In this document: in pieces, positions 12,980 through 26,248 of the stretch
Numbering within the stretch: position 1 is the first letter of the stretch
Layout of the letters: each line of letters starts with the position of its first letter
Assembly: GCA_951799405.1 (NCBI GenBank)
Contig: OX637334.1
Location: forward strand, 7,874,001 to 7,938,000
Direction of reading: 5' to 3'
DNA length: 64,000 nt
From: Agapetus fuscipes
Lineage: Eukaryota > Arthropoda > Insecta > Trichoptera > Glossosomatidae
The notes under the pieces: model-generated
What the model was told of the DNA's origin: nothing
The model's database searches: none
The model's input: only the letters and a program-made list of their open reading frames with translations
Position numbers and translations under genes: made by a program

Positions 12980-15900
12980 TTCCTAAACATGGCATCAGTG
13001 TTCATGAGGATCTTCAACCTCATCTGCATGATGCTGCTCATCGGGCACTGGTCGGGCTGCCTGCAGTTTCTGGTGCCCATGCTGCAAGGGTTCCCGGCCA
13101 ACTCTTGGGTTGCTATCAACGAGCTACAGGTAACCTAAAACACTTTCCTTCTTTTGGCCCAGTGGCGGGTCACATTTATTACCTTCTGGTTTGCCGAGTA
13201 GCGATCATCCACGGGTTAACTTGCCGGACAGGGGCAATTAAATTTGCAACCGATTCTTTAAAGCATCTCTGCGGCTACAAATCTTCTACGAAATCGCTAC
13301 GATCTACGCTTTTTTTGTAAACTGTAGATAGGGAATAAAACTTAAGATATTTAATCTATTTATTGGCAAAGAATAAATGAAAAACACATTATGTTTTTCT
13401 CTAATTTCATTTATTTTTTGTCATTTCAATCAATTATACACAATGGACGATTCACATGAAAATTCGTCAATCATGTAGCATTTGAAAGGGTTGCAGTGGA
13501 TTCTCTGTCGACCTTCACATCTTTGGTCAAACCACCCTGAAAGCCTTTGACCATCCAAAGTATCAATAAGGGATTAATGCTTTCAAACAATTTGGAAACA
13601 AATTTTGAGTGGAACTTGGTTATTTCAAATGTAAAGCTCACAAGTGTACCATTTTCTACCATTGCAGAATTCTTACTGGATGGAGCAGTATTCGTGGGCG
13701 CTGTTCAAGGCCATGTCCCACATGCTGTGCATCGGTTACGGCCGCTTCCCGCCACAGTCCCTCACGGACATGTGGCTCACCATGCTGTCCATGATCTCGG
13801 GCGCTACGTGCTACGCGCTCTTCCTCGGTCACGCCACCAATCTCATCCAGAGTCTCGACTCTTCCAGAAGACAGTATCGGGAAAAGGTAACTATGACCGA
13901 ACAACATTTAGCATTGACCTTTCTAACATTCTTCTGTCAAGTCACACGCGCTTGAGCCAACTGGTGACCAACTAGTAGCGAGTTGTTTCTGAAAGTAACT
14001 GTTGCAACAATGCTGATATAGCCATTATTTTCCTTCTTCAGTTACAAGACCTTACAAGCAATGAAGTTTTTGTCCTGGTTGCTGCCATATCTAAAGCGTT
14101 GCAGACTTTTTTCACTGGGTGCACCGATCATAGTTTGAAGTCAATTTTAAACTTTTAGCTTGATTAACTTGCAGGTAACACTTGCAGGTAACAGAAAAAG
14201 AACACCTAGTGCTGTTCTCGAAACTTTGTGATTCAAAGAAGACGAGGGACCACCTCATTTACAATACCTCCAGGCTCCTCAAGGCCTTCTCTACAGTTCC
14301 AAAACCACTGTAGTCACTGCACTAACACTCATAGCATAGGTATGTGACATTTATCAAGGGGATGGGAGTACCTAACAGCAGCATTAAAGGTGTACTGAAA
14401 AGCTTGCGATTGGTAAGGGTTAAGTTGTTCCCTTTGCTTTCAAAGATTTTTACATTTCAAAGGCCAACTGTGTTTCCAATTAATAGTCTGAATATATGGA
14501 CGAAAATAATTGTCACTTAGGTAGGTACATATTTGCTCCGTTTTACCTTTGAAATCTATGTGAACAAGGAAGTCCTTCTTTGAGATGGCGTTTAAGTGCA
14601 AGAACGCTTGATCAAAGCATGAAACATGCAATGGCTTACATTTGTTGACAACAATTTCAGGTGAAGCAAGTGGAGGAGTACATGGCGTACCGCAAGCTGC
14701 CGCGCGAGATGCGGCAGAGGATCACGGAGTACTTCGAGCACCGCTACCAGGGCAAGTTCTTCGACGAGGAGTTGATCCTGGGGGAGCTGAGCGAGAAGCT
14801 GCGCGAGGACGTCATCAACTACAACTGCAGGTCCCTGGTGGCCTCCGTGCCCTTCTTCGCCAACGCCGACTCCAACTTCGTGTCGGACGTGGTGACCAAG
14901 CTGCGATACGAAGTCTTTCAACCGGGTAACTTCATATTTATCTCAATAATGATAATGATATTTGTATTTTTATGAGCACCCATCCTGTAAAAAAAATATT
15001 CATTTGCCAATGTCACCGCTGTTTTAGAAAAGGTCGGCAAAAATTGCAAGTTGTATGCTTATCTTACGTTTGAGTTTTTATTTTGCAAGTGTACGGTAAA
15101 TGCGTAGGTATTTATATGTGTCTGCTTGTGGGCATGCATTTAATATGAAACTTAAATGTTAATATATCTTTGCAACTAAGATTATAGATTTTAAAAACAA
15201 TGTAACTTTTTTTAATACAACATTTGCATAAAACAGACTCCTCCTTGTCATAGGTACCTAGTCAAATACCTGTTTAAAAGGCTGTCTGGATTTTTGTGAC
15301 TAATCTTGAGATATATCTATTTTCAACCCAGATAATTGAGCTCTATACTAAGAATTCAAATCGGATTCTTTAAATCAGAAGTCTAATTTAATTTAATAAT
15401 GTATTTTGTTCTGTTTCCAGGTGATATCATAATTAAGGAAGGAACCATAGGCTCCAAAATGTACTTCATTCAAGAAGGCATTGTAGATATAGTGATGGCA
15501 AATGGAGAAGTCGCGACCAGCCTCTCAGACGGCTCCTACTTCGGGGAGATTTGCCTGCTGACCAACGCAAGAAGAGTCGCATCAGTGAGAGCCGAGACCT
15601 ACTGCAACCTGTTCTCCTTATCAGTGGACCATTTCAACGCTGTGCTGGACCAATATCCTCTCATGCGACGCACCATGGAAAGCGTTGCAGCTGAGAGACT
15701 AAACAAAATCGGAAAGAACCCTAATCTGGTGGCGCATCGATCAGAAGAAGACACCGGAAGTATAAATGCAGTTGTTACAGCGCTAGCAGCAGAAGCAGAA
15801 CACGCTTCCAGATCTCCGGATAGAGGACCGCCTTGCTTAGGGCTGGCGCTGAGACCATTGCAAGCCGCAGCTTTCCTGGGGCAGAGACTCCCTCGACCAA

Positions 15901-15989
15901 AATCAGACAACAACGTAGCAGAGCACGAGCCCCCCACGCACTTAGCGAGAGGCTTCTTCCACAAGTCGGACGCGGCCTTCCCGCAATGA
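12980..15989 (+). CDS. Ih: hyperpolarization-activated cyclic nucleotide-gated (HCN/Ih) channel, 3' exons (partial)
   Basis: Plasma-membrane cation channel opened by hyperpolarization and tuned by cAMP. Exons: 12980-13129, 13668-13886, 14661-14925, 15421-15989 (stop TGA 15987-15989); all junctions are GT/AG and in frame. Exon 1 holds S5 ([13 protein letters not shown]). Exon 2 holds the pore helix, the CIGYG selectivity filter and S6. Exon 3 is the C-linker ([14 protein letters not shown]). Exon 4 is the cyclic-nucleotide-binding domain, with the phosphate cassette [17 protein letters not shown] containing the cAMP-contacting Arg. After the C-helix the tail is short, about 90 residues ending SDAAFPQ. 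S1-S4 and the start codon were not found and probably lie upstream of the window. The 34-residue cassette at 11501 precedes exon 1. Family assignment is secure; 5' completeness is not. Confidence 0.95.
14970..15190 (+). repeat. tail-repeat (T) copy in HCN intron
   Basis: Worn copy with CATTTGCCAATGTCACCGCT, GTCTGCTTGTGGGCATGCAT and CTTTGCAACTAAGATTATAG, between HCN exons 14661-14925 and 15421-15989. Confidence 0.5.
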
Positions 15990-16194
15990 CGACACTCCGT
16001 TTGCTAGTGCGCGCTCCTTCCCCCCATTCCCTCTCCTCTCCTCACGTCCTCGCCCCTTCTCTGTCGGACTGTCATCCGAGTAATCTATCGAATAATAATT
16101 GTTTTATGAAATGCTAGAAATCGTGCAATACTTAGGTAATACAGATAAACAATATTTTTAGCTTTAAAGAAAGAATTAGGTGCTCAAAAAAAAT

Positions 16195-16200
16195 AATAAA
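16195..16200 (+). promoter_or_regulatory. candidate polyadenylation signal for HCN gene
   Basis: A canonical AATAAA lies about 205 bp after the HCN stop codon. AT-rich sequence continues, so alternative downstream sites (for example near 16990) are possible. Confidence 0.35.
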
Positions 16201-17714
16201 AAAAAGTATTCATTAAAATGATGTAACGTCGGGCTTCCTCCGACTAACGGTACTACTATGGTAGTGTGCGTGAGGCCTCGTGAAGAACCTGGTTGGCCGT
16301 CATCTGCCAGCTGCCACCTGTCTACATCTGCCATCTGCCATCAGCCGCGTGACCAGACGTCATCAGTGACCGCCCGACGTGCATGCCCGCGAGGATCGTT
16401 GTTTGTTGCTGTCGACCGATGACGATATTATAACAGAGTATATTCCTAGTGTGAAAACTATAGAGACTTGTATTGATACAAAAATTGTTTTTGATACGTA
16501 TTATATATTTTATAGAGAAATATATATATTTGAGAGTGGTGATAGTCAGGGCCCGCACACTCACTTGTTGATCTTTATTCTCGACTATTCTATTTTCGCA
16601 GAATATTTCTTACACTCACTGTTATTGAATGGAACGAAGATTTATATGATAAAATGTAAACAGTATATATTATATTTGTACCATAAGTTACATGTACTTA
16701 CCCTAGTAAAGCTGCACACTTGTATACTGGCACTCCGAGGACATGCTCATGCATACCTATGCATATATACAAACATATATTTATGTTCATTTTGAGATTT
16801 TCACAGATAGCATTATGCAAAGTGGATAAAATACAAGAAGCCCACAGAACAGATTATCTTAAAAATTCATATTTTACAAATTTACATTAACTTAAATTCA
16901 TCATTTTAATGTTTCAGGAGTGGATGGATAATATTTGCTAGTATTATTTTTATTTATTTGTTAACCTTTTGTTTTTCTTTTGAAATTTCTTAATAAAACC
17001 AGGAAAAACGCTTATTCTCCTCTTCAAGGTAAACTCAAGATAAATGGAAATCCAGAAGAATCTTTTCACACATACCTCGTATATTATACATATGTATGAA
17101 GTGTTGGATTTTGGATAAATTTCATTAAGTTGGCTTACTTATTTTTTGAACATTTATTACATAACTACAATCATGAAAAACATTAATATTAATTATTTAT
17201 TCAATTCTTAGATTTTCGCAGTTGTTCTTATGAACACTTGGTTTTAAGTAATCCAATCACTTGGCTTTCTATTAATAGGCTGAATTTTCAAACTTGCCAA
17301 GTGGACGGATTCCCTGAAAACTAAACATTCATTAATTGATAAATATATAAATGTATATATATGAATTATTCTATGAGTACAGACTTGCATTCTGTTACTG
17401 TCCTCGAGTGTGACGCACGATGCTGTCCCATTGCGTTGCGTTGGTGCCCTTTCGTTTGTGACGTTTCGACTTTAAGTGTACTTTAATTTAAACAAACTTT
17501 ATAACATGATGTAAATATTAGTTAGAGAAACAGTAGCATTAAAATTCTGCCTTCTCTAGTGGTATATGTATCTGTACTACCTACTGTGTAAGGGGTAACG
17601 TGGCATACAAGAGAACATACACGTCTGAAGCTCTGCTAGCTCACGACTTGTTTTCATACAGCTAGTATTACAAACATCTCGTAACATCAAGTTGACATTG
17701 AAATTCAAACAAAG

Positions 17715-17960
17715 TGACAATTTGGTCAAAATGTCAAGCGAACAATTGGATTCAAATAAAGAACTACTTGACCAAAGTGTCAAGCGAACATTTGGAAGCA
17801 AATAAAGAACTACTTGACCAAAGTGTCAAGCTGGCATTTTTTACTGGAATCTCTTATTTAAATTTAAATAAAGAAGCACAAATTTGATGAAAGCTTCAGG
17901 CTTACAATGGAATTCAAATAAAGAAAAACTTGATCAAAGCATCAAAATAGCACTTCTTAT
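17715..17960 (+). repeat. degenerate tandem repeat, 46-bp core
   Basis: A unit containing CAAATAAAGAACTACTTGACC AAAGTGTCAAGC recurs with a 46-bp step at 17753 and 17799, with looser copies before and after (GGTCAAAATGTCAAGCGAAC, AAAGAAAAACTTGATCAAAG). No coding potential. Confidence 0.65.
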
Positions 17961-19594
17961 TGAAATTCCTTATTGAAACTTAAATGAAGAAAAGTCAGCT
18001 AAGATTTGTTACAAACATTTAAATAAAATTTATTTACTTATTTTTTAATTCAATTAGTTTAGCCTAAAAGTCAAGCTAAAACAAGTGTAACATTGAAAAT
18101 ATATGTTTCATCTAAATGCACTTCTTTGTTTCGATCCTTTTGTCAAATTCGTATGTAGAAAATCTTGATTGAAGCATCAAACTTACTTTTCGCCGGGTCT
18201 TCTTTCTTTTTGAATTTAAGTGTCATTTTGACATTTCAGAATGTTCATAATACTGGTACATACAAAACACCTACTCGTACATGATGCAAAACTTAAAATT
18301 CAATTCAATAATTTCTTACAAAGCAAAATGTCATACATCGCATCTGTTGGAAAAGTTTTAAAGCTCAATTTATAAACCAAATTTAATTGAATAGTCATTT
18401 ACAATGTAAAATTACAAAAATACATGGTTTATGTGAATTTTCACATAGCAAATAACATAAAAAATCAAAGGTTCCCGCTTATAAAGTTTCATTTTAGATG
18501 TAGGTATAACGTTATAGTTACCTACAAATTACTTTTTAGGTAGCTATAAAGTTATCTTATTATTATAATTCACAATCAAACGTCAAATCAAAAGGTCATG
18601 GAAAGGATACTTTTCTAAAAAAAAAACCCACAGTATGAAAGTTAAGCTTCTATACTTTGTCAACAGATGGCAGTAGGTTTCCTTCATACTGAAACAAATG
18701 AATTGAGTTTTAGGAAACACTTAAAGATAAATATCGCGTTTTGATAAAAGCAATAACATTATAGTTATCATTTTTGTTACCATTGTATTGTTTTTAAGGT
18801 TAGAAGTTGAGGTTAATCATTATTTATAAATGATAATAGTGAATCAGCTTGTCGGTGTCGCCGCACCAGCCTTTATTCGTACTGGAAAGCTGAGCGAGCA
18901 TCGCGCCAACGGGCTGGCAACTTTTGTACATACAAAATGTCAATTTCACATAGAATATATTTATTATATTATATTTTTCCCAAAATATTGAGTAATATTT
19001 TGTTAAGTTAAATGACAATTACTGTTATTGATTTTAGTTTTAATTGTAACAGAGGTGAACATTCCATAGGGAAAAAGAAACATCAAACAAAAAATCCAAA
19101 TATTAACTCCACATTTAAGTATGTAGGTACTTGTGAAATGTGAACTTCTGCTTCCATGAAGTACTGAATATAAAATAATATCAAAACTTTAATGATGCCT
19201 CTATCAAATGTGTACAAAAAAAAACAATAATGTATGCAGTATCCAATAGATAGGAAAGTTGAGTTTTTAAAGTGAGGTACTACTAGCAAAAAAAAACATT
19301 TTCAGAGACCATAATTTTTATATAAACAATCAAGTGAATGCATAAGACATTTATTAATTCTTAATATAAAAAAAACTTTCAATGGTAGTTTGGTTTTGCT
19401 TGAAAAATAAACAAAACCTTTTTTGTATCAGCGAAACCCATAAATGCACTAAAGTTATGCAATTGAATTTCACATTTCAATAAAAAAAATCTTCAAACCA
19501 ACGTTATTCGGTTCCAAATACACTAGTCGAACATGCACCTCTACCCCCTCGGCCATAACACCGACCGAATTTTAATGAACATTATGTTTTTATT

Positions 19595-19820
19595 GAGCAA
19601 TATTCTTTTTGTGAATCACACCTTATGAGCCATCTCCAAGCTTGGTCGTCGAGAGCCAATTCTCAATAAAAATCAGATAGACCTATGGCGAAAGGTCTTT
19701 GGCAAATCAGTTTTTCAATCCAGGGAAGTGGATATTTGAAACTTAAATATTATTTTACGTGCTACTGGTAAATCAGCTCACTTCCTATCAACACGTTAAC
19801 CATTGGACTACGGACCTGAA
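19595..19820 (-). mobile_element. SINE-1 copy, degenerate
   Basis: Minus-strand similarity through TGTGAATCACACC, AAGCTTGGTCGTCG, TCTTTGGCAAATCAG and a worn head near CCATTGGACTACGGACC. Confidence 0.5.
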
Positions 19821-21931
19821 AAAAGATTTTTTGAGTTAAAAGGATTAAATGAGTCGTAAAGAACCAAAGGCGGTAATCAATTTTTGTATAATGTTCTTTG
19901 TTTTGTATACTTATTTATATCATTATAAAATAAAATATAGATGCACACCATTGGTGTTATGCAGCTCAAATATATTTCTATACTGTTGCCTTTTGTTTGC
20001 CTTCTATGGAGTGTTCATGTCTGAATATTGCAACCATAATTTATATCAAATAATTTGTTACCTCGCTATGTTTACCGCTAAACGACACAAGATCATTAGA
20101 CAATTTTTTGAAAAGATTCAAATGATAACACATTGTAGGTGAATCTTGCCATTTTAATCCATAAATTATGAAACATGATAGCTTAGTCTGAACATTTGTA
20201 TGATAAATATTTATGCTTTGTTGGATATCAAGTAGTCGTTTATATTGTTAATGAAATCACATTGTTTGATAGTACTTTATTAATGTGAAAACTGCGATAC
20301 AACCAAACTGAAACATACAAAACAATGTAATTAACCAAATATATTAATTAAAGTTTCAAACTTTCACTTAGTTGGTCGGCGTTGGATGACAAATTCTTTA
20401 AGATTAGACAATGTTCTATTCGGAGCGTTTCTATCTGCCAAAGTTTGGCTTGCACGAGCAGAAAACATTTTCAAGGCTGGTTAGCAAAGCGATGCAATGG
20501 TCTTCACTGTCACTTACTGCTGGTAACTGGCTGAGAGTATGATGCATTGCCCTTATTTCCACCAATGAAAAATATGTTAAAATTATAATTACTTAATTGT
20601 GGAAATCACTGTTTAGACAAGGAAATTGTTTTTTTGTTTATTTTTTCTGTAACCATTACAATTTTAAATATGTTTTACATGACAAATATAAACCAGCACA
20701 ATGTTATATGTTGTGCAATAGTGGAAGTATAATCTTTGTTCAAATTTGTAATACATCAATTCAAGCCACAGGATGACTCTACAAACCCTATTCATTCAAT
20801 TACTTTTCTCACAGGATTGACTCTTTTAGTTGCTGGAAAATAATGTTGCCTCCTGGTTACATTTAAAAAGTTAGCCCTGATAAACCATGAATAATATTTT
20901 TAAAAATAATCAATTATTACAGTTAGCTATTAAGTATACATACTTGCAGCGAATTGAAAAATTACAAATTTGTGAGGAAATTGAGCCTTTGCTACTGAAC
21001 AACATAACTATAGATTTTTTTAAACAGATTATTCTAGATGTTTTATATTATTTTGTATGTTACAGTAAAAAACCTAAAATTCCAAAGATCACCTTACATC
21101 ACCGTTTAGTTACCAAACTCAATGCTATCAAGTGTAATTTTTCTACATACCTAATATGTACTTACTTGTAATACGGTTATTTAATTGTAAAAGTGATAAC
21201 GTCATGGGATACTTTTTACAAATGTTTTTAGGCTTTCACAACCGGCTTCAGATGACAGGTATTCTTTTCCAGGTGTTTTCCGCCGTTAATAGATTTTCTA
21301 CAGAACTTATGGATCATTACTAAACTGTGAATATCTTCTTTAGAGCCAAGACACATAATGGTTGTAGGAGAATCTCTGACATATCTCAATAGATATGATC
21401 GGAAATATGTCAGAGATATCAATATATCAAGCTATAAAACATCACCATGCATGAATAGCCAATCTAAATTTGCGATCAAATGCTCTCCATATAATTTATA
21501 TGGAAAATATTTGACAGCCTATATCTACAGAAATAATAGGGTAATTCCAGTGGTAGGGAAAACGGTTGAAAATAATATGGTTGTGTAGAGTACATTTTAA
21601 GGATCACAACCATATATTTTTAAGTAGTAAAATTAAAGATATCATTGATAATTTAAAAAAATAAAATGCGGAGATTTTGAATCCCGCCAAACACGCAGCG
21701 CGACCGGCTTAGAGACGTTTGACGTCATTTTGACATCAAACGTCGCTAGCAAACTGATTAACTAGGTCCGCCGATACTAGCTCCATATCCGCCTAAATAA
21801 AAAATGAGCTGTTCTACCGGAAATTTTAAAGAGCTATAATTTAAAAACTAAGCTAGATATATATTTTTTAAAAACGCAGATGCATTTAAAAAAAAATGCT
21901 GTCTATCATTTTATGAAATAAATAAAAATTG

Positions 21932-21964
21932 TGAAATTACCCTAATAGGGTAATTTCACAAATT
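21932..21964. repeat. perfect short inverted repeat
   Basis: TTGTGAAATTACCCT and its exact complement AGGGTAATTTCACAA are separated by 3 nt, giving a 15-bp-stem hairpin in otherwise plain AT-rich DNA. Confidence 0.7.
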
Positions 21965-24318
21965 TGCAGCAGATTTGTCAAGACTGCTGCGGTTGGACAC
22001 TTTAGGCCACAAATCATACTCCCTACTCGGTACTAAAAAAATCAACCCATCTGATTCCGGCATTTGTGATTCTCATTCAACTATTTATTATCATCACTGT
22101 GAAGAAGCTACTCACTGTAAAATTATGAAACGTAAGTCTTATGGACAAACCATGGACTACAGCCATAAACCCTGCAGAGGAAAACCAGTCACTATTTTAC
22201 AGTTACAATTACTCTACTTTGGAAACTGTTGTAGACAATTTTGAAATTTTGCCTTGACATGTAAATAATCGTATCGGATATCTTGTGATACTTAAGCCTG
22301 TCACACTAACAAATAAAGAAATTATACATAATAATAATTAATAAATTATATTATTAGACCCCCGGGAAGTTTAGAGGGCAGATTAGTCACACCAACAACT
22401 CACTGCTGTTTCAGTTTGTGATCTACTTCACACCCATTGAGAGCCCTTGGGCTGGTTCCAGGCAGTTACTGTAGGCAACTTGAGCATAGACGATTGTTAA
22501 TCCCAAGATGCAGATCTAATTTTCTCAAGATTATGACTGCATGGAGGGCAATGGCTATGCTCAATGAGATCTCCTCCTTGGTTTATATCTTCCAGCTGAT
22601 CTATTTTACCATGTAATTTATTTGTGTAATTTTTTATTTAATAAGAAATGTTATACAAATTAGGCATTGCCTGTACTTTGTTCATGTAATTGTGTTTTTA
22701 TCTTTTTTTAGAAAAATTCATTGTTACGATTTTATTAAAAACAATAAAAAATAAAAATATACTAAAGTATACTGAATACCAAAAGATGAATAAACATTTT
22801 ACAATTAAGTATATTGTGTTATCAATTTAAATTAAAAGATTAATAAAGCATCAAAGGCTATCTAGTATTTTTTTCCAAAAATGAGATGAGTATTTGGAAA
22901 TCCTAACAATGTCAATTTGTGCATATTTATCTCATTTATGGAATAAATCATAGATTTCAGTTTTGATTCTATGCAACTTAAATGCCTATTACATTTTGAT
23001 TATTTTATCAAGTCAAGCATGTCAAATTATTATTTTTTAAGCTTTAGGTCTTTAAGAAAGTATGTTTTATGAGGTCATGGGTGAATTTAAATCACAAACT
23101 AAATAGTATTCGCTCGAGAGAGCACGATGATCACATTTCTTCGTGATTGTTTTAATTTTGTAGACATTGTTATTAATATATTACAATAACTTCTGTTACA
23201 CCAGTGTAACCAACTGTCAAAACTCATGCATGAATAGCTGAAACCTTCCAACCCTAGAATGGAGTCCGCATATTTAAATCAGGAGAAAAAACTGTGACTT
23301 CTTTTGACCTGCTTGGTGACTAGCGATTATTTGAATGATTGCTAAGAACTTATGTTCTGAATCTGATCACCACTGTCCTGCTGCTGTCATCAATGCAAAA
23401 TGAAATATTACGTTAAAGACAGAGCATACAGTTTTACTTCTCTAAAGTGCTACTTAATGCAGTGGCGATGATACTTCACTCAAGGCAATATTGTTGCTGT
23501 ACCTTATCAAGTACAAAATGGATTTGATTATTTACTTATTCGAAATGAAACTTAACAGAAATGTTTCTAATCTTCAGAAGACCTTAAATGCAAGATAGAT
23601 AGGTAGGTACATGATGATGTACCTACTTATACAGCTTTTTATGATAAATTGATATCTGGTCTTCCGGAAATTAGAAAATCCCGGATTGTTGCCCATCCTT
23701 GGCTGAAATGACTGGTATTCATCACATCTGTCATTGGACGTCTGGAAAAATATTTCCTGCTTATCTGGAATTTGTTTTTTATTGAATTACAATGAGGGAT
23801 AATTTGCGACGTCATCCAGTTGAAGGAATTTTTAAATGTGCGGACTCTATGTTGACTTAATTTTTAATTTAGTGAAGAAATATTCTTATTTGGGGTAAAC
23901 TATTAGACACAAATTAATCAATTATGTTCCATTACGCTCGACACAACCCACCAGACTCCTATAATGATAAAGAGATAAATATAAATAATAAATTATTTGT
24001 GACGAGTTTGGTTAGTTGTGTCAAGCGGGTGGACGGCCATCTTGAATGCCTGATGGGTAATGTATGCACAGTTATGTATAAACTTGATATTGTACCAAAA
24101 GTGCTCATTGCTGTTATCAACAAAACATTTAGAGAAAAACTGCATTAAATAATGAAACAAACCAAATTGACTTTAATTTTTCTTATCCTAAATACTTCAT
24201 AAAATAAATACCAGGGCTTGGAGAGCGTTGTTTTTGTGTGAATCTTCCTCAAAAGCCATCTGCGAGCATGGTCGTCGCTGTAGAAAGTGTTAATTACATA
24301 AGTATAATGATGATGATT

Positions 24319-24645
24319 TGACCGGTCCGTAGTTCAGTGGTAACACTTTGGACTCGTAAATGGAAGGTTGTGGGTTCGATTCCCGGTGGAGCACAAAAAA
24401 TATACCATTTATATTTTCAAATTTGCTCTTCCCTGGGTTGAAAAATTCATAAACCTTTACCAAAGACCGTTCATCAAAAGGTCCATCCAGCCTTACAGCA
24501 ACTGGGTCTTGTTTGAGAATTGGCGGTCCATCCAGCCTTACAGCAACTGGGTCTTGTTTGAGAATTGGCGCTTTCTACAGCTACGACCAAGCTCACAGAG
24601 TGCTCTTGAGGTGTGATGCACGTTAACACAAAAACAGCGCTCACC
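24319..24645 (+). mobile_element. SINE-1 copy with internal 45-bp duplication
   Basis: Same tRNA-like head and body as the 2306 copy. The segment GGTCCATCCAGCCTTACAGC through GAGAATTGGC is present twice in tandem (24480-24524 and 24525-24569). It ends CACCAAATAAATCAGCCT. Confidence 0.7.
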
Positions 24646-24702
24646 AAATAAATCAGCCTAATTTATTTTTTGATGGACGATTCTTTCCTGTGGCGACAAT
24701 GA

Positions 24703-25315
24703 CCACTCCGTAATCTAGTGGTAACGCTTCGAACTCGTAAATGGAAGGTTGTGGATTGGAATCCCGGCGGAGCACAAAAAATATACCATTTATATTTTCA
24801 AAAATGCTCTTCGATGGGTTGAAAAGTTCATACAACCATTACCAAAGACCGGTCACTAAAAGGTCCACTCAGCCTTACAGCAACTGGGTCTTGCTTGAGT
24901 ATTGGCGCTTTGTAGCGACGACCAAGCTCGTTAACACCTCTGCGGCACTACATAGACCCCTAGTGTCTGTGAAATCTAGGGAGTCTCCCGCACAGAAACG
25001 CAACTAAACGCAAATTAGCTACACATATAGTGTAACTTCTTGCCGCGTTATCCCCGAAGGGGTCACATGTGGCGAGTTGAACCTTTTTATTGTTACAGGT
25101 AAGGGGGCCGGCCTTACGCCCGGGAGTGCTGGTACTCATTTCTTGTGAAGGCTGAGTAAACCTTGCCAGTATTTTATTTTGGGGTTTGAAATAAACACCG
25201 AAACGGGAAATCATTTCTGACACCCTCGGTGGGATTCGAACCCGAGCTTTCGGCATGGAATGCAAGCACTCTACCACCTGAGCTATCGACCGGACTTCAG
25301 CACAGGATTTCTTAA
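24703..25315 (+). mobile_element. SINE-1 copy split by SINE-2
   Basis: The tRNA-like head at 24703 continues to CTCCCGCACAG at about 24993. After SINE-2 the sequence resumes with GCACAGGATTTCTTAAAAA, matching the uninterrupted end at 45155-45175. GCACAG on both sides is the probable target duplication. Confidence 0.7.
24994..25297 (-). mobile_element. SINE-2 copy
   Basis: Minus-strand tRNA-like head with A box ATAGCTCAGGTGGTAGAGTG and B box GGGTTCGAATCCCACCG, then TTTCGGTGTTTATTTCAA and a tail containing CCTTCGGGGATAACGCGGCA. Nested in SINE-1. Confidence 0.7.
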
Positions 25316-25347
25316 AAAGAAAAATAATAATTATTAATGGTTCATGA

Positions 25348-25606
25348 CCGGTCTGTAGCTCAGTGGTAGCACTGTGGACTCTGAATGGGAAGGTTGTGGG
25401 TTTGAATCCCGGTAGAGCACAAAAAAAACATTTATATTTTCAAATTTGCTCTTCGCTGGGTTGAAAAATTCATAAACCTTTACCATAACCGGTCACCAAA
25501 GGTCCATCCAGCCTTGCAGCAACTGGGTCTTGCTTGATTATTGGCGCTTTGTAGCGACGACCAAGCTCGCACACCTCTCCGGCACTACAATAAGTGTCAT
25601 AGACCC
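25348..25606 (+). mobile_element. SINE-1 copy
   Basis: Head GTAGCTCAGTGGTAGCACTG with B box GGTTTGAATCCCGG, then the shared body to CATAGACCCC. It lies about 165 bp left of the hAT element. Confidence 0.7.
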
Positions 25607-25865
25607 CCATAGCAATGGCCCAAAGCATTCTTGTGAAATTCGAGATGTTCACCATTTTAGGTTCTTTGATCTTCTTGACAGCAGTGGACATACAGCGCAG
25701 TGGTTGTCTACGGGTATTTTCAACACGACATGGCTCCGCGAGGCATGGGGATGCCGCGCTCTTTTAAAACCCTGTAGACCAGTGCTCCGCAACCGGTGTG
25801 CCGTGAGCTGGATACAGGTGTGCCGCGGTCAAATTCAATGTATTTTGACATAATAATAATTATTT

Positions 25866-26190
25866 AGTCCGGTCGATAGCTCAGGTGGTAGAGTGCTTGC
25901 ATTCCATGCCGAAAGCTTGGGTTCGAATCCCACCGACGGTGTCAGAAATGATTTCCCGTTTCGGTGTTTATTTCAACCCCAAAATAAAATACCGGCAAGG
26001 TTTACTCAGCCTTCACAAGAAATGAGTACCAGCACTCTCGGGAGCTGGGAAACCTCCACTTCAACTGAATTGGTTGGCGTAAGGCCGGCCCCCTTACCTG
26101 TAAAAATAAATAGGTTCAACTCGCCACATGCGACCCCTTCGGGGATAACGCGGCAAGAAGTTACACTATATGTGTAGCTTAGTTGCGTTT
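25866..26190 (+). mobile_element. SINE-2 copy inside the hAT element
   Basis: Head CGATAGCTCAGGTGGTAGAG and B box GGGTTCGAATCCCACCG, followed by the same body and tail as the minus-strand copy at 24994-25297. The anticodon stem and acceptor stem do not pair, so it is not a working tRNA gene. Confidence 0.7.
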
Positions 26191-26248
26191 TTTTGCGTTT
26201 TTATTATACTATAATTTTTCAATGTTCCTCTAGCACCTGGTGCCAATT

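Larger units (their letters stand above)
16201..24212. other. intergenic AT-rich DNA between HCN and TER94
   Basis: Apart from the tandem repeat at 17715-17960, a SINE-1 relic (19595-19820) and hairpins at 21372-21418 and 21932-21964, nothing is recognised. A segment at 21225-21360 (CTTTCACAACCGGCTTCAGATG) is related to 47155-47260, so it is probably another dispersed repeat. Small frames at 19849, 20887 and 21975 have no domain signal. Confidence 0.5.

Noticed and set aside
25866..25940. Possible tRNA gene (and similar at 2306, 24319, 25348, 24994-25297)
   Set aside because: A and B boxes are present, but the acceptor and anticodon stems do not pair and each is followed by a conserved SINE body in many copies. 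These are tRNA-derived SINE heads.
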